From NCBI GenBank assembly GCA_963825845.1, contig CAWGVL010000014.1, positions 1-64,000 on the forward strand: a DNA stretch of 64,000 bases, given 5' to 3'. Below the pieces are notes generated by a model. The model searched no databases, was not told the DNA's origin, and saw only the letters and a list, made by a program, of their open reading frames with translations. The position numbers and the translations under genes were made by a program. Below are positions 16,468-25,476 of the stretch, piece by piece (position 1 is the stretch's first letter; each line of letters begins with the position of its first letter). The stretch comes from DASQDN01 sp963825845 (GTDB lineage: Bacteria > Acidobacteriota > Terriglobia > Bryobacterales > Bryobacteraceae).

Positions 16468-19400
16468 TCAGGCGAAAAGGCTGGTGAGGTAGGAGATCAT
16501 TTTCGCCGGAGTATCCAATCCGGTTAAAGGCAGGCGCAGGACCCCGGCCGGCGTAAATTGCGCGCCATCGTTGTTCGTCACAATCTCGAGCAGCTTACCG
16601 GGATCAACTCGGGACTGTTCGTGAAACTTGATATTCAACATGCCCGACCGCCGGTCAATGGCCTCCACCCCCGCCTGCTCAACAACTGTCTTCAACACAG
16701 AGAATCGGAGAAGATTGAGAACGGCATCGGATAGCGGTCCGTAACGGTCCTGCAATTCCTCGGCGATCTTCTGCGCATCCTCTTCGGTCTTGGCGTCTGA
16801 AATTCTCTTGTAAGCACGAAGCCGCTGATGCTCATCGGCAATGTACTCGTGGGGGATGCGGATGTCCAACCCGAGATTCAGCGAGGCATGCACTTCAGGC
16901 AATACCTCTTCGCCTTTGATCTCCTGGACCGTTTCTTCCAGCAATCTAAGATACGTGTCAAAGCCAACGACACCGATGTGCCCGTGCTGCTCGCCTCCTA
17001 GCAAGTTCCCGGCGCCTCGAAGCTCCAGGTCGAGGGCGGCAATCTTGAACCCCGCTCCGAGGTCGCTAAACTCTTTCAGAGCCGCGAGGCGCTTTCTCGC
17101 GATATCGCTCAGTTCGGTGTCGGCCGGGACAAGGAGATACGCGTACGCTCGTCGATTCGAGCGGCCCACCCGACCTCGCAACTGGTACAACTCAGACAAC
17201 CCGTACCGCTCAGCGTTTTCGATGATGATCGTGTTCGCGAGCGGAATGTCGAGACCATTCTCGACAATGGTCGTGCAGACAAACACGTCGTATTCATGCT
17301 TCATGAACCCGAGCAGCACACGCTCGAGTTCAGCTTCACCCATTTGCCCGTGACCAACACCAATGCGGACGTTCGGCAGCATCTCCTGGATCATCGCCGC
17401 CCGCATAAAGATCGTATCGACACGATTGTGGACGAAGTAGACCTGTCCCCCGCGCGTCAGTTCCTGCTCGATCGCCGTCTTGGTCAATCCCGCATCGAAA
17501 TGCGCAACGACGGTATGGATCGAGAGACGGTCCTTTGGAGGAGTCTCAATAATCGACATATCGCGAAGGCCCAGCAACGACATATGCAACGTTCTTGGGA
17601 TCGGCGTCGCCGACATCGTCAGGACATCGACGTTCTTCTTCAGTTCTTTGAGCCGCTCCTTGTGTCGCACACCGAACCGCTGCTCTTCATCAATGACGAG
17701 TAGCCCCAGATCGTGGTATGCGACGTCTTTTGAAAGCAACCGGTGTGTCCCGACGACAATATCGACTTTGCCCGCCGCGATCTCCTCGAGAGAGTGCTTG
17801 ATCTCCTTCGGTGAACGGAAGCGACTCAACATCTCCACACGTACCGGGAAGGGAGCGAACCGGCGCTTGAAGGATTCGAAGTGCTGTAGGGCCAGGACGG
17901 TGGTTGGAGCAAGGATCGCGACCTGTTTCCCATCTCCAAGCGCCTTGAAAGCTGCGCGCATGGCGACCTCAGTTTTGCCGAAACCGACGTCTCCGCAAAG
18001 CAACCGGTCCATCGGCTGCTCACCTTCCATGTCCCGCTTGATCTGACGGACTGCCTGTAACTGATCCTTCGTCGGCGCGTACTCGAACGCATCTTCAAAC
18101 TCCCGTTGCCAATTGCTATCGGGCGAGAACGAGAAGCCCTGGGCCATTTTGCGTTCGGCGTAAAGCTTGAGCAGTTCTTCCGCCATGTCGCGCATTTTGG
18201 CCTTGACGCGCGATTTCGTCTTATCCCAGGTGGCGCCTCCAAGACGGTCTAGTGGAGGGGCCGCCTCACCCGCGCCACGGAACTTCTGAACGAGGTCCAT
18301 GCGCGTGAGCGGGACATAGAGTTTCGCGTCGTTGGAATACTCCAGGACCATGAAATCGCCGGCCTGCTCGCCTTGCGCAATGGTTCTGATTCCAACGAAT
18401 CGGCCGACTCCGTGCTGTGTGTGCACCACGTAATCACCAGGCTTCAGGTCGGCGATGTCCGCCTGAAAGGCTGCTGCGGCGGAACGTGTCGATGCCGGTT
18501 GAGCGATCAGCGAGGAGGTATCGAACAGATCCTCCGAGCCGAACATCGTGAGTTGCGTATCCGTGAACGTGACGCCGCGGCGCACCCATCCCTTGACCAG
18601 ATACGTACTCGCGACGGAGCCCGCGAGATAGGCGCGCTCGGCCAAATAGGGCGCGGTCGTCTCGCTGGTATCGATTCCGAGTTGGAAAGGAATCTTGTAC
18701 TCGGACAAAATGTCCGAGAGGCGTTCCAACTCCCCATTGGACGGGGCGAAAAACACGACTCGTCCGCCGCGCTCTACGATGGATCGCGACTCCGATACGG
18801 CAACCTGGATGTTGCCGTGGAACGTCATCGAGGGTCTGGTCGAGATGTGAAGCGGCTGTACCAGCGGGTCCGTCATCAACTCGAGTTCGCGGAAATTGAC
18901 AGATGTTCGGCTGTCTGCGATTCCTCGCAACTCATCCCATGTGAAGAAGCTCTTTTCGGGAGGATGATCGGTGGGTTTGTCTGGTGTGAGCAGGCGTTTC
19001 CACAGACGCTCGGCTGCGCTGCCCACCTGCTCCCATTCATCCCAGACGATGATCGCGTCTTTCGCCAGGTGCAATAGCGAGCCCGAACGTGGCCGCGCCA
19101 CCGGAACCCAATACTCCCAGCCGGGGAACTCCTCGCCGGGAACGGCCACGCGCTCCGCGGCGAAGTCCGCGATTTCATGGAGCACTTCCCGCGACTTCGG
19201 ATACTCCAGGAGTGGCAGCAGAACGGTTTCCTTGATCTGAAGTACGGACCGCTGCGACTCGGGATCGAACCGGCGCATCGACTCGATCAAATCGCCAAAG
19301 AACTCGATGCGGACTGGCTGCGGTGATTCTGCAGGGAAGACGTCGAGAATGCCACCTCGGACCGAGTATTCGCCGACCATCTCCACCGGATCGCGTTTCT

Positions 19401-19926
19401 CGTAACCGATGCTTCGCAGGTGAGCCGTAATGTCCTCGATCGCGAGCTCTTCTCCCACGCGCAGCGTCAGCGCGAGCTGCCGGTAGAAATCACGGCTTTC
19501 GGTTTTCAACAGGGCCGACTGAATTGGGGCCAGCGTGATCGGCACTTCCCGAGTGGAGAGGCGCCACAATCCTATGGCTCGCTGTTCGCTGATCTCTGAG
19601 TGAGGTGAGAGGTTCTGATGGGGGAGAACGTCCAAAGCCGGAATAGTTTGCGGCCGCTGCGCGTCACGTCCGGACGCGAGCAGGTCGAAGAACGTGTCGA
19701 TGAGTTCCTGTAGAATCTCGGTCTGCTTGGCGCCATCGACAATGACCAGCAGCGGTCGTTCTACCGCCTGCCATAGGAGAATGAGGTACAGGGCCTTTGC
19801 CGTAGGAGTAAGGCCCGATATCGATAGATGTTGGACTTCATCGCGCGAGAGCTTGCGCACCACTTCTTCGAACGCGGGATGACGCGCGAGGCTTTCGAAG
19901 AGATCGCGAACAACAGGGTGAATCAC
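16468..19926 (-). CDS. mfd: Transcription-repair coupling factor Mfd
   Basis: 1152 residues, full length and unbroken. UvrB-like N-terminal module, then the RNA-polymerase interaction domain (GDYVVHTQHGVGRFVGI, about residue 495). The translocase follows, with Walker A GDVGFGKTEVAMRA (about 645), ILAPTTVLALQHF, DEEQ box (VIDEEQRFGV, about 745), SATPIPRTLHMSL, ETPPKDRLSIHT and the QLRGRVGRSNRRAYAYL motif VI, ending in the TRCF domain. It releases stalled RNA polymerase at lesions and recruits UvrA. It lies 20 bases downstream of hldE-C on the same strand. Confidence 0.98.
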   Translation of the reverse strand: MIHPVVRDLFESLARHPAFEEVVRKLSRDEVQHLSISGLTPTAKALYLILLWQAVERPLLVIVDGAKQTEILQELIDTFFDLLASGRDAQRPQTIPALDVLPHQNLSPHSEISEQRAIGLWRLSTREVPITLAPIQSALLKTESRDFYRQLALTLRVGEELAIEDITAHLRSIGYEKRDPVEMVGEYSVRGGILDVFPAESPQPVRIEFFGDLIESMRRFDPESQRSVLQIKETVLLPLLEYPKSREVLHEIADFAAERVAVPGEEFPGWEYWVPVARPRSGSLLHLAKDAIIVWDEWEQVGSAAERLWKRLLTPDKPTDHPPEKSFFTWDELRGIADSRTSVNFRELELMTDPLVQPLHISTRPSMTFHGNIQVAVSESRSIVERGGRVVFFAPSNGELERLSDILSEYKIPFQLGIDTSETTAPYLAERAYLAGSVASTYLVKGWVRRGVTFTDTQLTMFGSEDLFDTSSLIAQPASTRSAAAAFQADIADLKPGDYVVHTQHGVGRFVGIRTIAQGEQAGDFMVLEYSNDAKLYVPLTRMDLVQKFRGAGEAAPPLDRLGGATWDKTKSRVKAKMRDMAEELLKLYAERKMAQGFSFSPDSNWQREFEDAFEYAPTKDQLQAVRQIKRDMEGEQPMDRLLCGDVGFGKTEVAMRAAFKALGDGKQVAILAPTTVLALQHFESFKRRFAPFPVRVEMLSRFRSPKEIKHSLEEIAAGKVDIVVGTHRLLSKDVAYHDLGLLVIDEEQRFGVRHKERLKELKKNVDVLTMSATPIPRTLHMSLLGLRDMSIIETPPKDRLSIHTVVAHFDAGLTKTAIEQELTRGGQVYFVHNRVDTIFMRAAMIQEMLPNVRIGVGHGQMGEAELERVLLGFMKHEYDVFVCTTIVENGLDIPLANTIIIENAERYGLSELYQLRGRVGRSNRRAYAYLLVPADTELSDIARKRLAALKEFSDLGAGFKIAALDLELRGAGNLLGGEQHGHIGVVGFDTYLRLLEETVQEIKGEEVLPEVHASLNLGLDIRIPHEYIADEHQRLRAYKRISDAKTEEDAQKIAEELQDRYGPLSDAVLNLLRFSVLKTVVEQAGVEAIDRRSGMLNIKFHEQSRVDPGKLLEIVTNNDGAQFTPAGVLRLPLTGLDTPAKMISYLTSLFA

Positions 19927-19946
19927 AGGTCAGAAGCGGTAAGGAC

Positions 19947-20420
19947 TCAGGCTCCCCGCCGCAGGATTTCCTCTACCATGTTCGTGGTCGAATAGCCGGG
20001 CTCCAGCGGAAGCGCCATGACGCGGCCTCCAGCAGCTTCTACTTCTTCGCGGCCGGCGATGAAGTGCGACCAGTCGGCGCCTTTGATAAGAATGTCAGGC
20101 AACACCTCCGCGATCAGCTCGCGTGGGGTGTCTTCATCGAAGAGCGTCACCGCATCGACAGCCTCGAGGGCACTGGCGAGTTCGACGCGATCGTCCTGTG
20201 CAATCAGCGGGCGCGAAGGACCTTTCAGCCGCTGCACGCTTGAATCGGTGTTCAGTGCGAGAATAAGGATATCTCCCAGCGAGCGAGCCCGTTCGAGCAG
20301 CCGGATGTGCCCCGGATGCAGGATGTCATAGCAGCCGTTGGTGAAAACGACGGTCTTGCCGGCACTCCGCCAACGTTGCCGCGCCTGAACCAGTTCCTCG
20401 CGAGTATAAAAGACGCCCAT
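19947..20420 (-). CDS. hldE: Heptose 1-phosphate adenylyltransferase, HldE C-terminal domain type
   Basis: 157 residues: KTVVFTNGCYDILHPGHIRL with the HxGH nucleotide-binding motif, LNTDSSVQRLKGPSRPL, LPDILIKGADW and a C-terminal GYSTTNMVEEI (STTN motif). This is the stand-alone RfaE domain II that makes ADP-heptose from heptose 1-phosphate and ATP. The kinase domain I is absent from the window, so the organism must use a separate HldA-like kinase. The gene is divergent from a waaF-like heptosyltransferase with 15 bases between starts. Confidence 0.9.
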   Translation of the reverse strand: MGVFYTREELVQARQRWRSAGKTVVFTNGCYDILHPGHIRLLERARSLGDILILALNTDSSVQRLKGPSRPLIAQDDRVELASALEAVDAVTLFDEDTPRELIAEVLPDILIKGADWSHFIAGREEVEAAGGRVMALPLEPGYSTTNMVEEILRRGA

Positions 20421-20435
20421 TTGCGTTCGACTACA

Positions 20436-21485
20436 GTGCCCATTATAGAAGGCGAGTTCCAGCGAATCCTGGTGCGGGCGACCAACTGGGTCGGCGATGC
20501 AGTAATGTCGCTGCCTGCACTACAAGCTCTGCGCGAGCGTTTTCCGCAATCCCATATCGCAGTGTTGGCTCGACCATGGGTCGCGGATGTCTATGGACGC
20601 GAGAGCTTCGCGACCGAAGTGATCCCCTACACGTCTCCTCGAGGATGGAAAGATCTGGTTGGAAAATGGCGGATCGCAGACGACCTGCGGGCTCGGCGAT
20701 TCGATACGGCGATTCTGCTGCCGAACGCGTTCGAGGCAGCAGCGCTGGTATGGCTGGCCGGAATCCCACGACGCATTGGATATGCGCGCGACGGTCGAAG
20801 TTTTCTCCTTACGACCGCGGTCAGGGTTCCGGAAAAGGGTGAAATTCCGTGTCACGAGCGTTTCTACTATCTCGAGCTTTTGCGACGTGCGGGAATCATC
20901 AGTGCCATGCCCGCGTCTGAGCAGATTCGGCTCGGGGGCGCCGCAGCGGCTCGGGCGGCGGGTCTGGCTCGGTTTTCGACGATCGGTTTCGATCGGGTGA
21001 CCGGCGTCAGTCCGGGGGCCGCATTCGGCACGGCAAAGCGATGGCTGCCGGAGCGGTTCGCCGAGGCTATCGCGCAGATCGGAGAACCCGCGGCGCTATT
21101 CGGATCGAAAGACGAGCGCGAGCTATGCGAGAGCATCGCCGCCGATCTTCGAAGCCGGGGCATTCGCGTTCATAACTTCGCGGGAGAGACAACGCTAGCC
21201 GAGTACATCGACTTGACTGCTGCTTGCCGCGTGTACATCACCAACGACTCGGGCAGCATGCATATCGCTTCGGCTCTGGATGTCCCGACGGTCGCAATTT
21301 TTGGAGCGACGGATCATGTTGGCACCGGTCCTACAGGGACGCTCGCGCGCGTGGTGCGCGAAACAGTCGAGTGCAGCCCTTGTTTATTGCGAGAATGCCC
21401 GATCGACCATCGCTGTATGAAGGCCGTCACTTCAGAACGCGTGGTACAGCAAGCGAATGAACTTATATCACTTTCGCGACGATGA
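20436..21485 (+). CDS. waaF: ADP-heptose:LPS heptosyltransferase II
   Basis: GT9 enzyme of about 349 residues. VRATNWVGDAVMSLPALQAL at the N-terminus; in the C-terminal half NDSGSMHIASALDVPTVAIF then GATDHVGTGP, and the cysteine cluster CSPCLLRECPIDHRCM, typical for WaaF. GTG 20436 is the first start codon that does not run through the divergent hldE gene; no clear Shine-Dalgarno is visible, so it is tentative. Adds the second heptose to the LPS inner core. Overlaps the convergent phosphatase gene by 23 bases. Confidence 0.9.
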   Translation: MPIIEGEFQRILVRATNWVGDAVMSLPALQALRERFPQSHIAVLARPWVADVYGRESFATEVIPYTSPRGWKDLVGKWRIADDLRARRFDTAILLPNAFEAAALVWLAGIPRRIGYARDGRSFLLTTAVRVPEKGEIPCHERFYYLELLRRAGIISAMPASEQIRLGGAAAARAAGLARFSTIGFDRVTGVSPGAAFGTAKRWLPERFAEAIAQIGEPAALFGSKDERELCESIAADLRSRGIRVHNFAGETTLAEYIDLTAACRVYITNDSGSMHIASALDVPTVAIFGATDHVGTGPTGTLARVVRETVECSPCLLRECPIDHRCMKAVTSERVVQQANELISLSRR

Positions 21486-23217
21486 GTGACTGGTCGTCGC
21501 TCATCGGGCCGCCGTCCATGTGTTGGTCTATATCTTCGACGATTGCAGCGAGCACCTGTTTTGCGGGTAACGTTGCCGCCGCTTTCACCGCTTTGAAGAG
21601 CCTCGCGCCGCCATATTCCTGGTCTTGTCGGTTGAGCTGGTCCGCAACACCGTCGGAGTAAAGGACAATCGTGTCGCCCTTCTTCGTCTTTACGGTGACT
21701 TCATCGTAGTCGCGGTCTTCGAGCAGACCAAGTGGGATCCCTTCGGCGGTGACTCTTACTCGCTCTCCATCACGGCAGATCATCGGCGGTATCGCGCCGG
21801 CGTTTGAGAGTCTGAGTTCGCGAGTACGGGTATTCCAATAGATCAGGGTCAACGTGACATACTGCGCGTCAATCTTACGTTCGAGGAGAATCTGATTCAG
21901 ACTCTTCATCAGCAGTGACGGACGTTCGCTTCGCGGCGCGAGCGATCTCAGCAGCCCGCTGACGAGCGACCCATAGAGCGCTGCAGCTGCGCCCTTGCCG
22001 CTTGAATCGCCGAAGGCGACGACAAAGGTGTCCTCACTCTGCTCGAAGAAGTCGAAGAGGTCGCCGCTGACCTCGCGCGCCGGGCGCCAGCCGATCGCGA
22101 TCTCGAGGCCTTCCATTTCCGGCGCTTCCCTGGGAAGCAGAATCGATTGCACGCGGCGCGCGGCCTTGAGATCTTGCTCCATGCGCTGCTCGCGTTCAGC
22201 CAGCTCTTCGTATAGACGCGCGTTCTCGATTGAACTCGCGATTTGCGGAGCCAGCAGTGTCAACGTGCGCGCATGCTCCTCCGTGAAGTACGCGATGCGC
22301 TCGCTTTCCAGATCCATCACCCCGACGACACGATCACTGACGATGAGGGGAACAGCGACTTCAGAGCGGATATCGCGATGCGACGCAATGTATCGCGGAT
22401 CCGTCAGGATATCTTCGACACGAATGATCTCGCGCTGCTGGGCGGCAGCGCCTGTGATCCCCTTCCCTATTGGGATATTGTCGAGGTCCACGCGCTGGTC
22501 ATATCGCTCGCTGAAGCGGTGGCGAAGGCACCGGTTCTCGGTATCGACAAGGAGGATGCTGAAGGCATCGTAGTTGATGAGCGTGCGGATCGCTTTGGCT
22601 ATCTTCGTCAGCAGCTCATTGAGTTGAAGGATCGACGAGAACTCATTGGAGAGTTGCGCAAGGATGCGTGACGTACGGTTCTGCGTGAGCACGCGGCGAT
22701 GGAGCCGCGCGTTGTCGATGGATGCCGAAACGCGGGCAGCCAGTAGCCGCAGAAGAGATGTATCATTTTCGCTGAACGCGTTGAGGCGCGTCGATTGAAT
22801 GTCGATGACTCCGACGAGTTTGCCGCGAGCGAACATCGGAACCGCCAGTTCCGATCGCACAGCATCAAGCGCGGGCAAGTAGCGCGGATCGCTCTGCACG
22901 TCGTTCACGACTACGGCGTGGCGTGACGCGGCGGCGCCTCCCGTGATTCCTTCGCCTACCGGGATCACCAGGTTCCGGACTACTTCATCGCGGTGACCAC
23001 GGGCGTAACGAATCTTCAACCCATGCTGCCTTTCGTTATACAGGAGGATGGCAAAAACATCATGCGGGATGACGCGCTGGATGTAATCCGCGACGGCCGG
23101 GAGCAATCGATCGAGATCGAGAGTTTCCGAAGTCATCGCAGCGACTTCCAGAAGGAAATCCAGGAGTTCGGTGCGTTCCTTGAACTGAACGCGCTGTCGT
23201 TTCGAGGTTGGCGGCAT
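21463..23217 (-). CDS. GAF-GAF-PP2C (SpoIIE/RsbU-type) serine phosphatase
   Basis: 584 residues. Two GAF sensor domains (about 20-165 and 195-345), each with the internal repeat IPVGEGITGGAA / IPIGKGITGAAA and an ELAVPMF / EVAVPLI strand. A linker coiled coil (YEELAEREQRMEQDLKAARR) follows, then a PP2C domain with VSGDLFDFF, VVAFGDSSGKGAAAALYGSL, NAGAIPPMI and YSDGVADQLN carrying the metal-binding aspartates. Such proteins dephosphorylate anti-sigma-factor antagonists in partner-switching stress pathways; no partner gene is adjacent. Begins 4 bases after deoC and is probably co-transcribed. Confidence 0.92.
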   Translation of the reverse strand: MPPTSKRQRVQFKERTELLDFLLEVAAMTSETLDLDRLLPAVADYIQRVIPHDVFAILLYNERQHGLKIRYARGHRDEVVRNLVIPVGEGITGGAAASRHAVVVNDVQSDPRYLPALDAVRSELAVPMFARGKLVGVIDIQSTRLNAFSENDTSLLRLLAARVSASIDNARLHRRVLTQNRTSRILAQLSNEFSSILQLNELLTKIAKAIRTLINYDAFSILLVDTENRCLRHRFSERYDQRVDLDNIPIGKGITGAAAQQREIIRVEDILTDPRYIASHRDIRSEVAVPLIVSDRVVGVMDLESERIAYFTEEHARTLTLLAPQIASSIENARLYEELAEREQRMEQDLKAARRVQSILLPREAPEMEGLEIAIGWRPAREVSGDLFDFFEQSEDTFVVAFGDSSGKGAAAALYGSLVSGLLRSLAPRSERPSLLMKSLNQILLERKIDAQYVTLTLIYWNTRTRELRLSNAGAIPPMICRDGERVRVTAEGIPLGLLEDRDYDEVTVKTKKGDTIVLYSDGVADQLNRQDQEYGGARLFKAVKAAATLPAKQVLAAIVEDIDQHMDGGPMSDDQSLIVAKVI

Positions 23218-23221
23218 CGGT

Positions 23222-23890
23222 TTATCCGACGCTCTTCAGGATACTAACGCTCGCACTGGCTCCGATACGTGTGGCGCCGGCAGCAACCATCTTCCGCAAA
23301 TCGGAAAGAGTACGAATACCACCCGACGCTTTGATCCCCATTTCCGATCCGACTGCATTCCGCATGAGCTCAACATCGCTCTCGGTCGCGCCGGAGGCTC
23401 CAAAGCCGGTCGAGGTCTTCACGAAAGAAGCTCCGGCTTTCATCGCAAGCTCGCAGGCAACTCGCTTTTCCTCGTCCGTGAGGAGGCAGGTTTCGAGAAT
23501 TACCTTGAGGATGGCGCCGCCCGCGTGACAAGCCGCCGCAACCGCGGAAATGTCACGTTGCACAGCGTCGCGTTCCCCGCCTTTCAGCAGCCCGACGTTC
23601 AGCACCATATCCACCTCGTTCGCGCCCTGGCGGATCGCGATCTCGGTTTCAGATAATTTCGCCTCTGTCGACATGGCCCCGAGCGGGAAACCAGCGACGG
23701 TACAGACTTTCACCTGCGTTCCGCCAAGTTGCGATGCGACTAACGGTACCCAGCAGCCATTAACGCAGACACTCGCGAACCCGTATTCCCGAGCTTCGGC
23801 ACACACGCCTCGTACGTCATCACGCGTGGCATCGGCACGCAGAATCGTGTGGTCAATAAGAGCGGCGATACGTTGAGCTTCGGAGGTCAC
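23222..23890 (-). CDS. deoC: Deoxyribose-phosphate aldolase
   Basis: Cleaves 2-deoxyribose 5-phosphate to glyceraldehyde 3-phosphate and acetaldehyde. The class I aldolase signature is seen: IDHTILRADATRDDV, ASVCVNGCWV, VKVCTVAGFPLG, EVDMVLNVGLLK, LKVILETCLL (Schiff-base neighbourhood) and the catalytic-lysine segment FVKTSTGFG, then MGIKASGGIRT. 222 residues, normal. GTG start at 23890. The 150 bases upstream show no convincing promoter. Confidence 0.96.
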   Translation of the reverse strand: MTSEAQRIAALIDHTILRADATRDDVRGVCAEAREYGFASVCVNGCWVPLVASQLGGTQVKVCTVAGFPLGAMSTEAKLSETEIAIRQGANEVDMVLNVGLLKGGERDAVQRDISAVAAACHAGGAILKVILETCLLTDEEKRVACELAMKAGASFVKTSTGFGASGATESDVELMRNAVGSEMGIKASGGIRTLSDLRKMVAAGATRIGASASVSILKSVG

Positions 23891-24058
23891 GGCTTTGGGG
23901 TGGGGGAACTCTCAGGATACCACCCGCCGGAGATACGCCAATTGTGCAAGCCGTTGTGTGCTAGCCATGAAGTAAAGGTAAATTACCGTCCGGGGGAATT
24001 GTACGTTTATTACGGCGGCCGTTGACCACTGGGTTGTGCAGGAATGGGCCACGCTCTC

Positions 24059-24544
24059 CTACTCGTCGTCTTCGGGTTTGAAGCCGATATGACGCTTGGC
24101 CGAAACGAGCTCCGGAAGCAGGAGCTGATTGATCGTCTCGATGATCGCAGCGAGCTGTTCGCTCTGCTCCTCCTGCCTGCGGCCAATATCCTCGATCGCG
24201 CGGGCCGGATCTATGTGCGTCGCGAGCACCTCGCGAAGCGAAAGCGCGCACGATGAGGATGTTCATCTGCACGGCTCGTTCGCTTGTTGAGGACGATCGA
24301 GAGCATCGCAACCCCTGCTCGGTGAAGGCGCACGGAAGTGCTCGCTGGCCGCCGGCGTCCTTTCGGTTTTGACATGCGCAATTTGCGACCGCAAACTTCG
24401 GCTTCAGCGGCAGTGGGCGGAAACATGAAATCGTCGGGAAATCGCCCCCGATTCCTGCTTACCTGCTCATTTAGACGCTTTGTCGGCACGCCATAGATCT
24501 CGGCCAGATCGCGGTCGAGCATCAATTTGTGGCCGCGGATAAGA
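24059..24544 (-). pseudogene. ORF6N-domain protein remnant, start missing and frameshifted
   Basis: The recognisable core, LIRGHKLMLDRDLAEIYGVP then KRLNEQVSRNRGRFPDDFMF, is the ORF6N DNA-binding domain found in phage anti-repressor-like and mobile-element proteins. After SKPKG it passes through two further frames (AVQMNILIVRAF, then a tail ending RHIGFKPEDDE at stop 24059-24061). Upstream of LIRG the frame runs into the end of the ABC permease without a usable ATG, GTG or TTG and lacks the usual 10-15 leading residues. The fusion point is therefore probably a deletion or insertion scar, not only a sequencing error. Confidence 0.7.
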
Positions 24545-25472
24545 TCAGGTTGCGATCTTCCGTTTTCGAAGCTCGTCGAAGCTGACCGCGAGAATAATGA
24601 CGGCGCCGATGATGGCCTGCTGCAGATACGGGCTGATTCCCAGCAGGTCGCTGCCATTGGAGAGAAGGCCCATGATGAACGCGCCTACCAACGTTCCCGA
24701 CGACGCTGCCCTCGCCCCCGCGGAGGCTGCCCTCCGCCGATGACGACCGCCGCGATTGCCTGCAGTTCATATCCCTGACCGGCCGTCGGCTGTCCCGTCA
24801 TGAGACGCGATGCTTCGATCATTCCGGCGAGCCCTGTCAGCATTCCGCCGATCGCATAGACCGCCGTGGTATGGAATGCCACGGGTATGCCGGCGTAGAA
24901 GGCCGCATCCTCGTTGCTGCCGATCGCAAAAGCGTATCGCCCCAGCTTCGTGTGCTCCAGGATGACGTGCACAAACAGGGCGCAGGCGAGCAGTATCCAC
25001 AGCACGAACGGCACCCCGAGCACGTTGCCTTCACCGAGAAACGAGAATCTGTCGTGGAATCTGATGGACGGGCAGGCCGTTGGAGATGATCAGGGTGAGT
25101 CCGCGGACGATGCCCAGCGTGCCGAGCGTCACGATAAACGGATTGATGCGCAATCGAGTCGTAAGAAAGCCGTTGACGAAGCCCCAGAAGGCTCCCGCCA
25201 GGATGCCGACGATGATGCCGACAAGAATCGGCTGCCCCTTCTCCATGGCCATGCAGCCGAGCAGGCCGCCCATGGCGAGAATGGCGCCAACGGATAGATC
25301 GATGCCGCCCGAGATGATGATCAGCGTCATTCCGAGCGCCATGATATTGATCACGGCTGTTTGCCGCACGACGCTCGATAGATTTGTGTTGGTCAGAAAA
25401 TGCGGCGAGCGCAATCGCCAGACCTATAAAAAGAAATGCAAGGGTCAGAAACGGCAACAGCCGTTGGATCAT
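24545..25472 (-). CDS. Ribose/xylose-type sugar ABC transporter permease (frameshifted)
   Basis: BPD_transp_2 family permease (RbsC/MglC/XylH type). Reassembled from three frames: MIQRLLPFLTLAFLFIGLAI, then NIMALGMTLIIISGGIDLSV and LTTRLRINPFIVTLGTLGIV, then GIPVAFHTTAVYAIGGMLTG and YELQAIAAVVIGG, ending IILAVSFDELRKRKIAT. About 310 residues once repaired, with 8-10 membrane helices. Breaks near 25410, 25035 and 24715-24730. ATG 25472 is 4 bases after the ATPase stop, so the two form one operon. The imported sugar cannot be told without the binding protein, which is not in the window. Confidence 0.8.
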
Positions 25473-25476
25473 TTAG

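Noticed and set aside
23891..24058. deoC promoter
   Set aside because: Only weak matches (TTGGCG, 16 bases, TATCCT on the minus strand) were found, not enough to annotate.
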